64,000 nt of DNA from positions 9,610,001 to 9,674,000 of the forward strand of contig CP075495.1 in NCBI GenBank assembly GCA_021613535.1, written 5' to 3'. This DNA is from Adineta vaga. Its lineage: Eukaryota > Rotifera. The notes below the pieces were generated by a model, which made no database searches, was not told the origin of the DNA, and saw only the letters and a program-made list of their open reading frames with translations. The translations under genes and the position numbers were made by a program. How positions within the stretch are numbered: the stretch's first letter is position 1; every line of letters starts with the position of its first letter. Below are positions 35,601 to 49,000 of this stretch, one piece after another.

Positions 35601-38043
35601 TGTATTGTGTATTATTTTCATTATTAGATAATAAACGTTGAAGAATATGATTCATTATAATTGATAATTGTGTAAAACAAAGAATAATCGATGATGGTAG
35701 TGAACGTTTTTGTGTATGAGAAAAAAGATGTCCAAAATTATTTGTTGATCGATCTGATATTCCCGATAAATCAATCTCAGCAAATGTTTTCAACAAAGTT
35801 TTAATTATAATTAAAATTAAACCAAATAAACGTTGATTATGTTGATTATTAATAGCTTGTTCGAATGCTGGTTCATTTCGAAGTAATTCAACAAGTAAAT
35901 GAATTAAATGTTGTTTCAATGGATCATTATTAATTAATGCTAAACGACATAATGCTTTGAATAATTGTGTCCATAATAATGTATATGAATAATCTAAACG
36001 ATCAATATCATTAAAAGCAAATGGACGAAGTAATGATTCAATGGATGTTTCTTGTTTTTGATTATCAATTTGATTATTTAATTCAAATGTAGATGAACGA
36101 TTAAGAATATTAATTAAATGTGTTGAACAACGAAACCAAATATGCCAAAATAAGGATGGAATCATTAATGGTTGATGATATAATTCCACGGCACATTTTA
36201 CTAGAAGAGAACTTGTTTGATAACAAAAATTTTCATCCGATGTTTTCGATAATGTATCAATGAGATATGATATAACATGAAGATAGATTTCTTCAGAAGT
36301 TTGATCTTCATCATTAAGTCGAATAGCATGTTCTAACATCATATGAAGATATTGATCGGATAATGTTGTTCGATATGTTGAAGATTTTTCTTCTAAAATG
36401 TTTGAAACAAAAATTTCTCAATTGTTTAATGAGCATTGTTTACTTACGTGATTTGTAATTTCCAGATGACGGATGAATTTGTGCAGCTGATAATGTTTTA
36501 GTACGTGTACTTGAATCACGTAGAACAGTTTCAATTGCTAAAGGAAATCCACTATGTTCAAAACTTTCGAATAATTTTAATAGATATCGTGTTTCAATTC
36601 TTGAATCAATCCATAATCGTTCAATACGTGTTAATAAACATGTATTAATTGCTACATGTTGATTTTCATGAATTGAATCATTTGTTTTAAATATTTGTAT
36701 TAAATGATTTAAATATGCATTCCAACTTATTAACCACGATACATTCTCTTGTTTTTCTAATGAATTCGTTGAATATTCTAATAATTGATCGACAATGGAA
36801 TCAAATAAATAATTGAGAATTTCATCTCCAGCTATTTTTATTAAATATTCTCCATGAATATTTTCTATTAAGAGATCATGAAGAAATTGTGCACCTATTT
36901 GACGACATTCGGACCACCATGCTGTTGTTGTTGAAATCGTTTTCGATGTTAAATGATTACCAAATGCAAACGATAGAAATGGTAAAATAATATCATTGAT
37001 ATTTTTTGGATAAATCGATATCAATGTAATCCATGCTTGACATTTTGATATTGATGCTGATTTACTTTTCGATGTATAATCAGGTAAGAATGGTGCTAAG
37101 AATAATTTTAATAAACGATGATTTAATTGTTGAATATCAATATCATCCGAACGATGTACATGTGACATGAAGGATGACCATGCTGTAAATGCTGCAGTAC
37201 GAATTGAATAATTTGAAACGATAAAAGCTAAAAGAAATGCTTTTATTATTGAAGAAAACAAAATAGAGAAAAGATAAATTTACCATCTTCCATGACAGCT
37301 AGTATTTCATTGCCTTTAGTATGACCTCGAATTAACAAACGACTTAGTAGAGCTGCTAATGATTGCCATAGATGAATAACAAATAGAGCTAATCGAATAT
37401 CATCGGTCGTTTTCAAACATGATCTCAATTGATTTAAGAAATCTGTTGAAACTATAGATGGTGATCGACCAAGAATATCAACGATTTCTTTTGATAATGG
37501 TGTCAATTGTTTGATAATTTTCGAAAATAAATCATTGATTAAATCACCATAGATTGTTACAAATGTTGACGAGAAATGTGTAACAAGAAAATTTAATAAA
37601 CATGAAAGCCATTCAGCTAATGTTAATATTAAGATATTGGATCGATATTCCACAAGTACAATTAATAATCGTAAAATTGTTAATGATACATCAGTATAAT
37701 CGTCATCAGTTTTTGAGAAGATTTCTTTAATAAATGGTAAAATCTCTTGTTTAAATTGTATATCTGATAAATTATCTGAATGAGTTATTAAACAATCGAG
37801 AATGAATATCTGAATTTTTCTATCAAGATTATCTAACGTTAAAATATTTAATAGAATATGAATTAATGTTGATCGATAGTTTAAAGATTGGAAATATTGA
37901 TTATAGATTTGAATAAATTCTGTAGAAGAATGAAGAGCTGCGGCTTGAAAAGCATCATGAATAGCTGTTTCATCGATTGAATTTGAAATGAAATTTGTTG
38001 AACGTGTCTTCCTTGTTGCTGCTGTTATCGATGAGGACGACAT
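32678..38043 (-). CDS. RIF1: RIF1 replication-timing / telomere-associated protein, with one apparent frame change
   Basis: Seven exons (38043-37284, 37227-36448, 36392-35159, 35097-33928, 33602-33466, 33405-33173, 33141-32678), about 1,590 residues. The N-terminal half is an all-helical HEAT-like array containing the Rif1_N region (KCQAWITLISIYPKNINDI). A conserved TEKQKEKLRTRHNIPLL segment follows. A SILK motif (about 34255-34275) and an RVVF (RVxF) motif (about 34205-34220) form the PP1-docking module in the metazoan order. The C-terminal domain has NIHTIGDLARLSLTQLETYP. RIF1 recruits PP1 to counter DDK at origins and acts in DNA-break repair choice. In exon 4 the frame shifts by one base at about 33980-34020, so the sequence as given would truncate the protein before its C-terminal domain. 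Confidence 0.88.
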
Positions 38044-38833
38044 TGTGAAATAGATCGATCAAGTGTACATACATGATATCGTTCGAAAATCAACAAACAA
38101 TAGCAGCCATTCAAATGGACATATTCAAACAATGAATGACCTCCTTTTTGACACTTGATACAATTTCAAAATCAATAGGATATCAAAATTAGTTAATATT
38201 TGAATTTGTTTCAATTTGATAAGAAAATTTGATTTTTACAAGAAAATTAGAATGCTGATAACGATGGAAAGTAATCCTAGTGTATTTCCGAGAAGAAAAC
38301 TTTTTCGTTTATTTGTCGTAAAATTTGATTGAAATGACATCTATCGAAGGATGTCTCTAGTTATCAAAATGTACTTTTTCGTTTTCGTTTTTGTTAGCAT
38401 AGTATCAATGTTTTTCATCATTCGAAATAATTGTGATAGCAATTAGTAGTTGATCAAGGTATCGAAAGAAGAAATTATGAATAACTTGTTTATGATACAC
38501 GAGAACTATTATGAAAAGATTGTCAAGGAAATATCAAATAATAAAGATCTTAATGGATCACATTTACTTCAAATCGAATATATTAGTTCGTTGAGTACAA
38601 AAGTCTTTTTACCTAAATTACTCATCGATTGTTCTAGAAGAAAATTTCGAAACAATTGTTGTTTGCCACGTCGACAACGGCAACAATATTTGATTGGCTC
38701 AGGAAAAAAATTAGTAATACTATTTATCTTACCTGAATTGCGAAATATCAAATGATTACTCATTTGGTGAGTATAAAAACGGATGTTTTCTACTGTAGAT
38801 TTTCATTTCATCTTATTCTTCATACCAAACAAA
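38044..38833. other. divergent intergenic region between RIF1 and the NYN-domain gene
   Basis: 790 bp with promoters of both genes. Overlapping open frames at 38450-38763 on both strands lack motifs. A TATA-like element precedes the NYN-domain gene. Confidence 0.5.
38772..38778 (+). promoter_or_regulatory. candidate TATA box of the NYN-domain gene
   Basis: A TATAAAA element 62 bp upstream of the chosen ATG. It lies upstream of the in-frame ATG at 38783 by only 5 bases, so transcription would start after that ATG. This supports the start at 38834. Confidence 0.45.
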
Positions 38834-40764
38834 ATGGCTACAAATCAACACGATAATACTGAACAATTACGTCTTCTCAAAGAACGTTTTCCACAAGTTG
38901 ACGAAAGCAAATTAACACGTCTCTTGCAACGACATGGTGACAATGTTGAACAGGTAAAAATTCATTTTCTTATAATAATTAGCCCGCTAATACCTCTCAT
39001 GCGGGAGAATGGAGGTTGCTTGATATTCATATATCAGCGTAAAAAAATTAAATATAAAAACTTCTCTTTCTAGCATTATATAAATATATATATGTATGTA
39101 TATTTTTTATCAGGTTACTGCACGTCTCGTTAAACGAGAATCACGTTTGAACAAGTTTGATTCATTTGAAACACGTTTTGGTTCAAATGTAACAGCATTA
39201 CAACAAGAATATCCATCGATTCAATCGATGAAACGTGCTCGTTTACTAAAAACCATGAACCGTTTTGATGGTGATGTTGATCAAGTTCGAAAATTTGTTG
39301 AAAAAGTTGAAGCACGACATCATCGTGAAGGTCAAAATTCTTGCGTATCTCGTCATCAACAACGCGAAGAATTAAAAACAAAATATGCGAATCAATTGGC
39401 TGAATTATCGACTGTCGGAATCAATATTGATCAACCATGGACACTTCGATTGTTAGAAAAACAACAAGGTGATGTAAACAAGGTAAGTTTAATAATAAGG
39501 AAAAAGTAATGATAATGATAATTGGAGATATAAATGATAATAGGTAATGGAAGTAATAGCACGTCGTGCAGCAAAAAAAGAGAAATTTGCAGGAGTTGAT
39601 GTTAAATATGCTGCAGAAATTGCTCAACTCAAAGCTGATGGTGTCAAAATAAAAAATGAACGTGTTCTAGCTCGTTTATTGGAAAAGGCGAATGGACAAA
39701 CTGAATTAGTAAAACAATTCATTATTGAACGAGAAGAAAAACATATGAAACGAAAAGAATATCGCCGTAAACATCGAAGTCATTCGCCCATGACAACAAC
39801 AACAGCAGCAGCAGCAGCAGGAGAAGGAGAAGGTCATGGCATGAAACCACATTGTCGAAAACATCTTAACTTGAATGATGAAGATCGTGATACGCTTAAA
39901 AAAATTCGATCAGCTGGTATACATGGTAATCCAAAGAAGTTATTAGCAATTTTTCATGAATGTGGTGGATCAATGGAAATATTAAATGCACGATTGGCAG
40001 AACAACGTGATAAACGTAGTCGTGAACGTCATGAACGAACACAAGTAAGGATATTTGTATTGGTAATGAAATACCAAAATTATGTTAAAAAATTCTTATT
40101 TTTAGAAACGAACATTACTAGCAGAAGCTCAAACTGCTTATATCGATGTACATAATCGAGAAGATTGGCCACGCGATATTGAACACGTCTATTTAGATGG
40201 AAATAATATGATGTTTGTTGTAAATTCACTTCGTCGCTTATGTTTAAATCGAGCTGGTCAACGAACAGAACGTGCTATGGCAGAAATTGCTGCTACATGG
40301 AATGAACAGATGCACATACCTAATGTTGATTTAGTTTTCGATTCAACACGTCAATTAGATCAAATTGGAACAGTTAAAGTATCAAGTGCTCAACCGAAAT
40401 ATCGAACAACTGATGATATGTTGGTCGAAATTGCTCGTCGACCTGAAAATCGTGAAAAAAATAAACGAACAATTATTGTAACATCAGATCGAGCTCTTGC
40501 TGTACTGGTAAGTTTATTTCTTTTTCTTCGATAAAGAAAGAATTCTATATTTCTTTTAATCTGTAATTATAGTTACAACGTGAAGGATGTTTACTTGTTA
40601 AACCATATAATTGGTTTGCTCATTGTGTTATGGTTTTAACACCTGATTTAATAAATTATGAAGAAATAACAGGCATGATGACAACCGCATCATCACCAAC
40701 AACAGTGAAAATTCGTTACAATTTCGATGAACTTGTTCATCGTATTGCAAAAATTGATTTATAA
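38834..40764 (+). CDS. CUE/UBA-like repeat protein with C-terminal NYN (YacP-like PIN) nuclease-like domain
   Basis: Exons 38834-38953, 39114-39482, 39544-40044, 40106-40507 and 40573-40764 give 527 residues. The N-terminal two thirds hold about five helical units of 40-45 residues that look like CUE/UBA folds, each ending in a variant of LLxxxxGDVxxV (for example LLQRHGDNVEQVTARL and LLEKQQGDVNKVMEVIAR). A basic, Ala/Ser linker separates units four and five. The C-terminal part reads VYLDGNNMMFVVNSLRRL, RTTDDMLVEIA and IIVTSDRALAVLL, the three acidic positions expected for a NYN/YacP PIN-like RNase. An RNase linked to ubiquitin-binding-like repeats is inferred; no named orthologue recognised. 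Start supported by a TATA box at 38772. Confidence 0.8.
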
Positions 40765-41653
40765 AACTTTCATATAAACATAATATCATTTATTTTAATC
40801 ACGATAATATGTATCTTTTACACTTTTTTCGATTATATTTGCCCAATAAAATATGAAAATTGATTTTTCCTCGTTGATATCTATACAGTTGACAGTTTCT
40901 TTTTCAAAATACAAACACGAAGTATATTCATTTTTATATCTGATCAATATATGTTGTGAAGAGAAAGCGGTTTATTACCTATGCCTATACTAATGAGAAT
41001 ATGAAGAAAAACGAAGAGTCTTAATCACTGTATTTTTTTCTCCATACATAGTCATAGTACTCCAAATCATTCGAGCGAAACCGGTGACCGTCTTAATGCA
41101 TATATATATATATATATATACATACAAAACTATTTACACTAGTTGTTTGATTCAATCGGACAACTTACTAGTTTTTACCTTTCGTTTATATGACTGTGTC
41201 GTTTTATTATCTATACGTTATTCTTTTTTTTCTATCATTATCGTTACATCTTTCTTTCTTTCCTTCTGTCTTTTAAGTTCAATGAAAGCGTAACCAAAAA
41301 AAAACTAATAGACAAGAAAAAAGATGATGATGAAAGGCAATAGAAATTTGGATATATAACATTGATATAGAAGGCAATCATTGAACGAGCATATAATAAC
41401 TAGTAAGTTGTAAAAAGAATAGATTCTTTTTCTTTTCCTAGGTCAAAGAATAAGACCCTCGCGTGATTGAGATAGTTAAATAGTTAATCAAATAGATCGT
41501 TGGACGAAATGAAAAACAACCTGTTGGATACTTATAAAAAGAAAAGATCAGAATATGATAGGAGAATGATCATAGAGATTATATCATGCAATATAATTAA
41601 CCAATTATCTTGTTTAGTTATTTTTAGTTTATATTTTTCACATTTACCGAAAA
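40765..41653. other. intergenic with a TA microsatellite
   Basis: No gene supported; the open frame 41084-41293 begins inside the TA array and has no motifs. Confidence 0.5.
41099..41121. repeat. (TA)n microsatellite
   Basis: About eleven perfect TA units. Confidence 0.85.
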
Positions 41654-43883
41654 ATGATGCCCGTTACTACATTCGTTAAACCAACAACTCCGGTAAGTAC
41701 GGTTTCATCAGCAGGTGGAACCACGACAACAGCTGTTCAAAGTGGACCCTATACAAAAGCTCAATGTAAGTTCATCGTCTTGGTTTTCCTTCGATTTATT
41801 AAATGATATCAAACTGGCTTTTTTCCTTCAGTTTTAAATACAATGGAAGGTTCAAGAAGTGTAAAAAATATTAAAGAAATTGAACAGTTACTTCGTGATT
41901 ATCCAGCAGCATTAGAACTGTATCGAACGAAAAAATATAAAGTTAAAGTTAAATACGAAGCTGATGTGGAACGTGTTATTCTTGTTGAAAAACGATCAAG
42001 TAAAAACGCATCCAATCATACTGCCAAATCTAGTGACCTTCAACAGAGTAAGCAATCTATACATGATTTATCAAATGAAGTCAATCAAACGAACGAAGAT
42101 ACGAAAAAACCACAGATACTCAACATGCACGTAGTCGTACCCAATCTAAAGAACGCAATGTGCCTACGACAACATCTACAACTGAAGTTAATGATGTAGT
42201 TCAAAAAACGACAAATGATAGTTCAAATCAAGCAATAGCGAATGTTCAATTAAAAGTTGATCAAAATCAAAGATCATCGAAAGAACGTGATTTGTTAACG
42301 ACATCACAATCAAAACAAGATCAAAATTGTGTTAATCATTGTGATCGATCTCATGATAGTCGATCAATTGTATCACATTCAAAACATAAAGGAAAAAAAC
42401 ATAGTCGTGATTATCCAACTGCACTTGTACCCTATGTACCGAATGCAAATCCTGCTGCTAATATGTGGCAGCAATCACGTGCGTTACAACCGTATTATAA
42501 TCATGCATTATATCAACCTCAACATCAACAATATCAATCGCAGTACTATATGCCACCAGCGCTAATGCCACCGCAAAATCCAATGTATCAACAGCCATAC
42601 TATCATCCTCATCAAGGACCTTATCCAATTGCTTATCAACAGTAAATTTAGACTCCAATTGCTAAAATCGATGTTCAGTTTTTTTTTTCTAGACAACATC
42701 ATTATCCATCAACAATACAATCAAAGTCAGCAGGAAATACTGTTAATCCAACTCTCCGTTCACCACGTAATTATCAGTCAACATCTCAGAATCCATATCC
42801 ACAAAATCAGGGTGCTAACCTTCCGCAGACTTTTCATACATTTCATCCTGCTCAACAATATTACCAAAATCCTCCAGCTGCTTTGTATCCATCACAAGTA
42901 CCTTATCAAATGCCATTTGGATGGCTACCAGGAAATAATATGCCAAATTCCAGTTGTGAATACTAATCAAAATAATACTTATAACGAAAGTCGACGAAAT
43001 TCTAAATATCGTGCTCATAGTGTTGACACAGAACCTCATGGTGTTCCACCCGTCTCAAATTATACTCAAGCACCTTACCCTCAACAACAACAACAACAAC
43101 AAAAATATCCTGCTGGTCCTGTGATTGAACAAAATCACTACCATCATCATCGACATCATACTCATCGATCACATCCAACTGATACGCAAATGCATAATAC
43201 TGCAATACCTGTAGAAGTTGTAAAACAACATAGTATTCCACAAGTACAATAGAATTCTTTCGTCTTATGTACAAAAAAAAACATTCTTCATTTTCTATCT
43301 AGACATCTGTATCAGCAGCAATTAATAATGAGAATAGCGGTGAAAAACTAACTATTCGACAACTTAATGGTTTGCCTGTTATTTTCTCGTTAGAAACGAA
43401 TTGCTTATTTTCTTTTCTACGTAGAAATATTTGTTCAAATGGATCCATCAGGTCGTTTAACATACCAAGCAGTACCCACTGTTTTACAACGTTTTGGTAT
43501 GAATATAGTAGAAAATGATTTAGTTTCTGCAGCACAAGATTTGAAATATAATGGTAATGATAATTCGAATGAATTTCTTTTTCTTTAAACTAATTCTCTT
43601 ATTATAGTTGGCGAACCAATTTCTGCTCGACGTTTAGTACATGTTTTAGTTAAATTAGGTAAAATAGCTAAATCAACAAATCAACCAAGACCACAACCTC
43701 ATGTGCCACTTGGTTCTCCTCCAATGTTACCCGAAGATCGTGAAGTAACCGATATTTTAGCACAACGTCGAGCGACTGCCGTAAGTTTTCTTTTTTTCCT
43801 AAACGAAAACTAATTTTTATTAATTTTTACAGGTTCAATCTACTCATATTCATTCATCTGCATATCCAAATTATTGGTATTAA
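41654..43883 (+). CDS. unrecognised Gln/Tyr/Pro-rich protein with a C-terminal EF-hand-like segment; two apparent frameshifts
   Basis: Exons start at 41654 (MMPVTTFVKPTTPV, ending 41765) and 41832, with later introns at about 42642-42692, 43249-43302, 43371-43426, 43552-43608 and 43781-43832. An N-terminal conserved-looking block reads SVKNIKEIEQLLRDYPAAL. A long low-complexity region rich in Gln, Tyr, Pro, His and Asn follows. The C-terminal block has EIFVQMDPSGRLTYQAVP with Asp/Ser/Gly spacing like a degenerate EF-hand, and EPISARRLVHVLVKLGK, and ends YPNYWY. Inside exon 2 the coding frame changes by one base at an A6 run (about 42106), and again at about 42950. No single open product exists in the sequence as given. 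Function unknown. Confidence 0.6.
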
Positions 43884-44971
43884 TATCGCAAACATCTAAC
43901 ATAGAATAACAATGAACTAACATTTATATTCTTCTTTTCTTTTTACAATTTTAATGTGACTGTACGAATAAGCGATAGAAATAGTCTTCGAAAAAATATT
44001 AGATTACGTTAGATCATTGGCTTCTATTGACTTCTGAATATCGTTTCGTATATTCTGTAGCCACATCGATAATACTCTATTTTTCACAGAATCTACATGT
44101 ATAAAGATTGAGATCGAGCTAGTTCATCATGATAGCAAAACAAGGAATTCATACTGCAAAAAAAAATAGTTTTTTTTTTACAATCGAACCTATTTCGAGC
44201 GAATAATATAAAGAGAATTGAGTTCATAGATGATTTCTACGGATCACTGATGATGTTCTTGTAAATGAATGCTTTTTTTTTGAAAGAAAAATTTCATATT
44301 TCACACTCTTTTTTTGCAATAAGAAATACAAAGATGATTCAAACCTTTATATGACAATCAATACTGATAGATATTTCTATTCATATGTCACAGTGTAGTC
44401 CGAATAGAAGTTGAATATTTTCATGAAAATATTGATTGATATTTAAAAGAAGTTAATAGCATCGATAATTTGACATAGTATGATATTTTTTCGAACGATT
44501 TTCCACTATCGCTTATTAATTTATCTTGTTTAAAATATTATCAAATTGATGGTTTAAAAGTAAATCATCAAATTTATACAACGTTTCTTTCCTATTATCT
44601 TTTTCTTTACAAAAAACAAATGAAATTTATTCATTTATATAAATAGAATTGTGAATTACATTGTCAAATATCTCATATGAGTAACACATTCTAAAAGGTA
44701 TTCATTGATTGATTGAATGCCCGACATGCAAGATACGTTATACGAATGCATTTAAATCAATCGTTATCGTTTGATTCTTGAATGATAAACAAATCTGCTG
44801 GTATGCTTCTCTATAACATCAATTTTATTGAAAGCAATGCCTTTAAAATTTAATTGCTACTACCAATTACAAGGTATTTTTTATTCAAAAGTGATAGATT
44901 CAATACATAGAACTGAAAGACAAGATTATCTTTTAAAAATCACAATGAAATTTCGTGTTGAAGTTATAGAT
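43884..44971. other. intergenic, no gene supported
   Basis: AT-rich region. A small plus-strand frame at 44837-45001 (54 residues) overlaps the end of the PEX11-gamma gene; it has no motif and is not called. Confidence 0.5.
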
Positions 44972-45792
44972 TTAGATGCTCATTTTAATAATATTACATA
45001 ACGTCGCTAAAGTTCCACAAAACCCAACCATGAACACAGATATTTTACCAGACCATAGAAATCCTGGTATTGTCAGCCAATGAACACAATTAATCAAAAA
45101 GCAAAAGTTATTGATCAATGTTAGTATACATTTATATACGTCTGATAAAGGCATTATTAAACTAAATCAAAACAAAACATTAATTCGAATAAGAATCGTA
45201 TGGATTTCAACTAACCTTTTATCATCTTTCGTTCGTTTTGATTTTAATGATCTTCGGTATTGAATTAGTTTTAATGTATTTCTATAGAAACAAAAGCATT
45301 CTTTGTTATTTGTTGAAAAGAAAAATTACCCAATGATTGAAACAAGTATATTCGTTAACCAACATATTAATGAAACTAAACGAAAAGGTCTTGATGATCG
45401 ATTTGATCCGAAAACATTTGCTTCACATAGCCATGCTATACATTCAGCCGGATAATAAATAAGATCACATAAACTATTAACTAATGTTAAAAGTCGAGTT
45501 ATCATTGAGACGTTAAATCCTAAAGAATCAATTCATAAAAGAAAGAGAAAACGACAAAAATTACATTTTGTCCAAAACCATATTTACGAATTCTTGATAA
45601 ACAAGCAAAATAATCTAATGATCGATTCACTGTTCGACATAAACTTATTCGTGCATATAAATTCATTAGATTTTCACGCCATTTATTCGTTTCAGATAGA
45701 CAACCAGCTGTCAAACAAGTTGAATATTGTGAGAAACATAAAAAGATATTTCTCGATGTATTCAATTCCAATTGAGAAGCCAAAGTATCCAT
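44972..45792 (-). CDS. PEX11G: PEX11-gamma-like peroxisomal membrane protein
   Basis: Four exons (45792-45579, 45519-45330, 45281-45216, 45161-44972) join in consistent phases to 219 residues, close to the 241 of human PEX11G. Recognisable blocks are YARISLCRTVNRSLDYF, LCDLIYYPAECIAWL (compare the LxDxxYxPxEHVAW block of PEX11-gamma), and the C-terminal membrane segment IPGFLWSGKISVFMVGF followed by CGTLATLCNI. The first intron is placed at TATG|GTTTTG to keep phase; a GTAATT donor 13 bases further would break the frame. PEX11 proteins elongate and divide peroxisomes. The gene is easily missed because no single exon is long. It lies between an unknown gene and CC2D1. Confidence 0.82.
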
Positions 45793-46005
45793 GAAATCAA
45801 TCTAATAATACAAAGATATGAGATTTTTCTTATATCCATTGATACCAATATCAATGTAAATAGTTGAATTTATTAACAAAAGAGAATTTTTTTACATGAG
45901 TAAATGGTGCATTAAACGAAAGAAATCAACGAATAAATAAAGTGCAAAGACACATCAGAAAAAAATCGAATTGAATCTGTCAATTGTATTTAATTAGTCA
46001 ATGTT
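45793..46005. other. short intergenic gap
   Basis: About 210 bp between the PEX11-gamma start and the CC2D1 stop codon, both on the minus strand. It must hold the CC2D1 3' UTR and the PEX11-gamma promoter. Confidence 0.5.
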
Positions 46006-49000
46006 TCAATCTAAAGAAAGAATTGAACGATATTTTTCCGTTTTCAATTTGTATAGATTAGTATTTACTTCTTGAGTAACGAGTGTTTTTTTATGAAGAA
46101 ATATATCTGCTTTTTTTATTTCATTTCGTTGCCGATAATCATTGGATTCTTTATCATAACGATCGAGTAATAATTGAAGGTTTCGCACATGATCTATGAA
46201 AGAAAATTGATTCATTGATTAGAAATAGTATGTGTCAATCATACCTTGAAGAGCTTGATTTCCTCCTCGACGCAATGATTGAACTATTTCAGTACTTTGA
46301 TCTTTTAATTCTTGAAGTTTTAATCGTAATTGATCGATTTGATCCGATGAAAGATGTTCTTCTAATTGTTCAATCTAATCATAGAATACAAGTTGAATTT
46401 ATTCAAATCACTATCAATAAACAAACCTGATCTTGAAGAAGATCTGCTTCATATTTAAGTACTTGAATACTTTGTGGACCTGCGTGTAATTGACTGTCTC
46501 TTCGATTATTATCCTTCGATTCTTTTGCATCAGTTTGTCTAGATTTAAAAATAATAATGGCAAAATGGTTATACTAATCAAATAAGCACTATAAAATCAT
46601 TGTGAAAAATAACGTGTCAGTGCATTCATGCGTGAGATAAAATATCGAGAAAACTAGTTTATTCTATGAAATACCTGCTTTCTATCAGATCATTATTATT
46701 ATCAATAGTTTTTGCCAAATTTACTGCTAATAAACCTAAAGCTTCGCCTGTTGGAATAAGACGTGAAATAGTAGTAATCGTCGGTGCTGTTGATGGTGAT
46801 CTGAATTGAGAGCAAAAATTATCTATGTTGCTTATTTTCTCTTTTTAGAAAAATATATATTCACAAGAACAAGAAAATAATAATTTGATATTAATCACAT
46901 TTGAAGAGAAAGAAAGAGAGAAAGATCAGTTAATAAAACAAAAAAATATCTATGTATATTAAACAATTATTTGTATAGAATTGTTAAGGTCATTCAATGA
47001 TTGTATTGTCGATTTGTTATTTTATTTTATAAACATGTACATATTGACGATGTTGCTTTATCGTTATTCGTTGTTGGATTTGATGCGAGATGTTGACTGA
47101 AAAAATAGGATGTTCGACCAAACGATATACATATATATACAGAAGCGGGATTTAGGAGGAGAAAGACAAGTAACTCAAATGAAATAATATCGATTCCATT
47201 GATAACGAACGAACATTAGCAAAAGAAAAAGAAGCTAGGCTAAGCTAAGCAAAGTTATTCATTTTAACTTACTTTGATGTCGATGGTTTACTATTATGAG
47301 GCTAGAAGAAAAGAAAAGAAAAGAGAATTGAAAAACCAAAAATCATTAAAATTAGTTTAAGAATTACAATATCTTCAAAACGATCAATAACGAGCCAACG
47401 TTGTGGATGATACTTGCGAAGATTTTGTCGATCCAAATGCTTCTTTAATACGTATTTTAACTTCTAATTTTCCTTCGGCTTTCTTTTTATGATCATTTTC
47501 GAAAATGTCAATCGATTCATGTATGGTTGCTAGTTGTTCTAATGGAGCAGTCTTGACATATGCAACACCCAGTAAACGATCGGATCGAAGAAAACCGACT
47601 TTATAAAATATTGATAATTTCACTTCTTTTCGACTCATTAAACGTTTAAATTTATTATCATTTAGTTTTATTTGAAATTTATGTAACGAATCAGCATATT
47701 CAACAATTGCTGAACCAGTACCATGTCGTGTTCGAGCTGTTTGAGGAGTTTCAGGTGGATATGGAAATTCTGTTATAACATAAGTTTCGAGGACGATGCA
47801 GAATAACCAGATGGAACATGTAAATTTATACCACGTAGAATATTCACCTAAAAGAATGAAATTGTACATAATATTCAATATATCCATCGAATTTAAATGT
47901 CGATATGGAAAATTCTAAGAAAATTATACAAAGCATTTCTATTCGTATTTCAAAATGAGTTGCCTCTTTACACATCTTGAATTCTAATTTTCCATTGTCA
48001 ACATTAACACTTTACCTCGAAATCATTATCAGTTAAATCATTATTGACTTGAACAATATGCATTTGTCGTTTTTCATAATGAAATAGAGGTGCTTTTAAA
48101 TCATGTTGAAAACATTGTCTTAATCGTTCTAAATCATGTGCACAACGTTGTTCAAGAATTTTAAATTCATTTGCTTGTTGTACATTTATTATTCCTTCCA
48201 TTTGAGCATACATTTGTTGATTACGTGCACATAATTGCATTTGTCTTAAAAGATCCTCCTGTAAACGACGATAGATTGTATCACGATCAGCTTGTGCAAG
48301 TTCTTCAGTTAAATCATTATCGCAAATAACTTCAAAACCATTACTTGATGATTCAGATACCTACAAAGTAAAATGCTATTCATATCCTATTGATAAAATA
48401 AAAGAATCGTGACATACTTGAATCGTATCCATTGGTATATTTGATTCCGAAGAGACAATCTTTGGTTCAAGTTCTTTACAAGCAATTAAATACTTTTTAG
48501 CAGATTCAATATCACCTAAAGTTACTCAAATTAAATGTATCTGATTTTTTACAAGAAAAAAACAATATACCTTTTTGTTTAGCTTGTAGAGCAAGTTTTT
48601 GCAATTGTTCTTGTTTAAGACGAATTGATTGTACTGATTGATCGCTTTGCATAGCTAAAATAGAAATAGTTCAGACAAGAAAAACAAAGAAAATGTAATT
48701 AACTAGTTGAAGTTTTAGTTGTTGGTTGTGACATGGAACTTGCTATTTGACTAGGCCGTTGTTGCTGAGATTGAACTGATCGCGCTGGTATTGAGACTGC
48801 CGTAGCACCAGTAGCTGCTGATTGTTGTTGAGGTTTTGATTGTGCAACAGGTATTGGTGCAAAGCCAGGTAATTCGGCTAGTTCACTATAATCATATGGA
48901 CGACCTTTTTGTGTCGCTTCAATTGCTTCTTGATATTGCTGTTGAAGAAGACAATAAAGCAACACAATTTATATTTCAGATTAGAAAAAGAACCATAATT

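Noticed and set aside
42160-42230. Intron explaining the first frame change in the 41654-43883 gene
   Set aside because: The only GT...AG pair near the switch is about 21 nt, too short for a spliceosomal intron.
44837-45001. 54-residue plus-strand open frame
   Set aside because: Overlaps the PEX11-gamma last exon, lacks motifs and has no adjoining exons.
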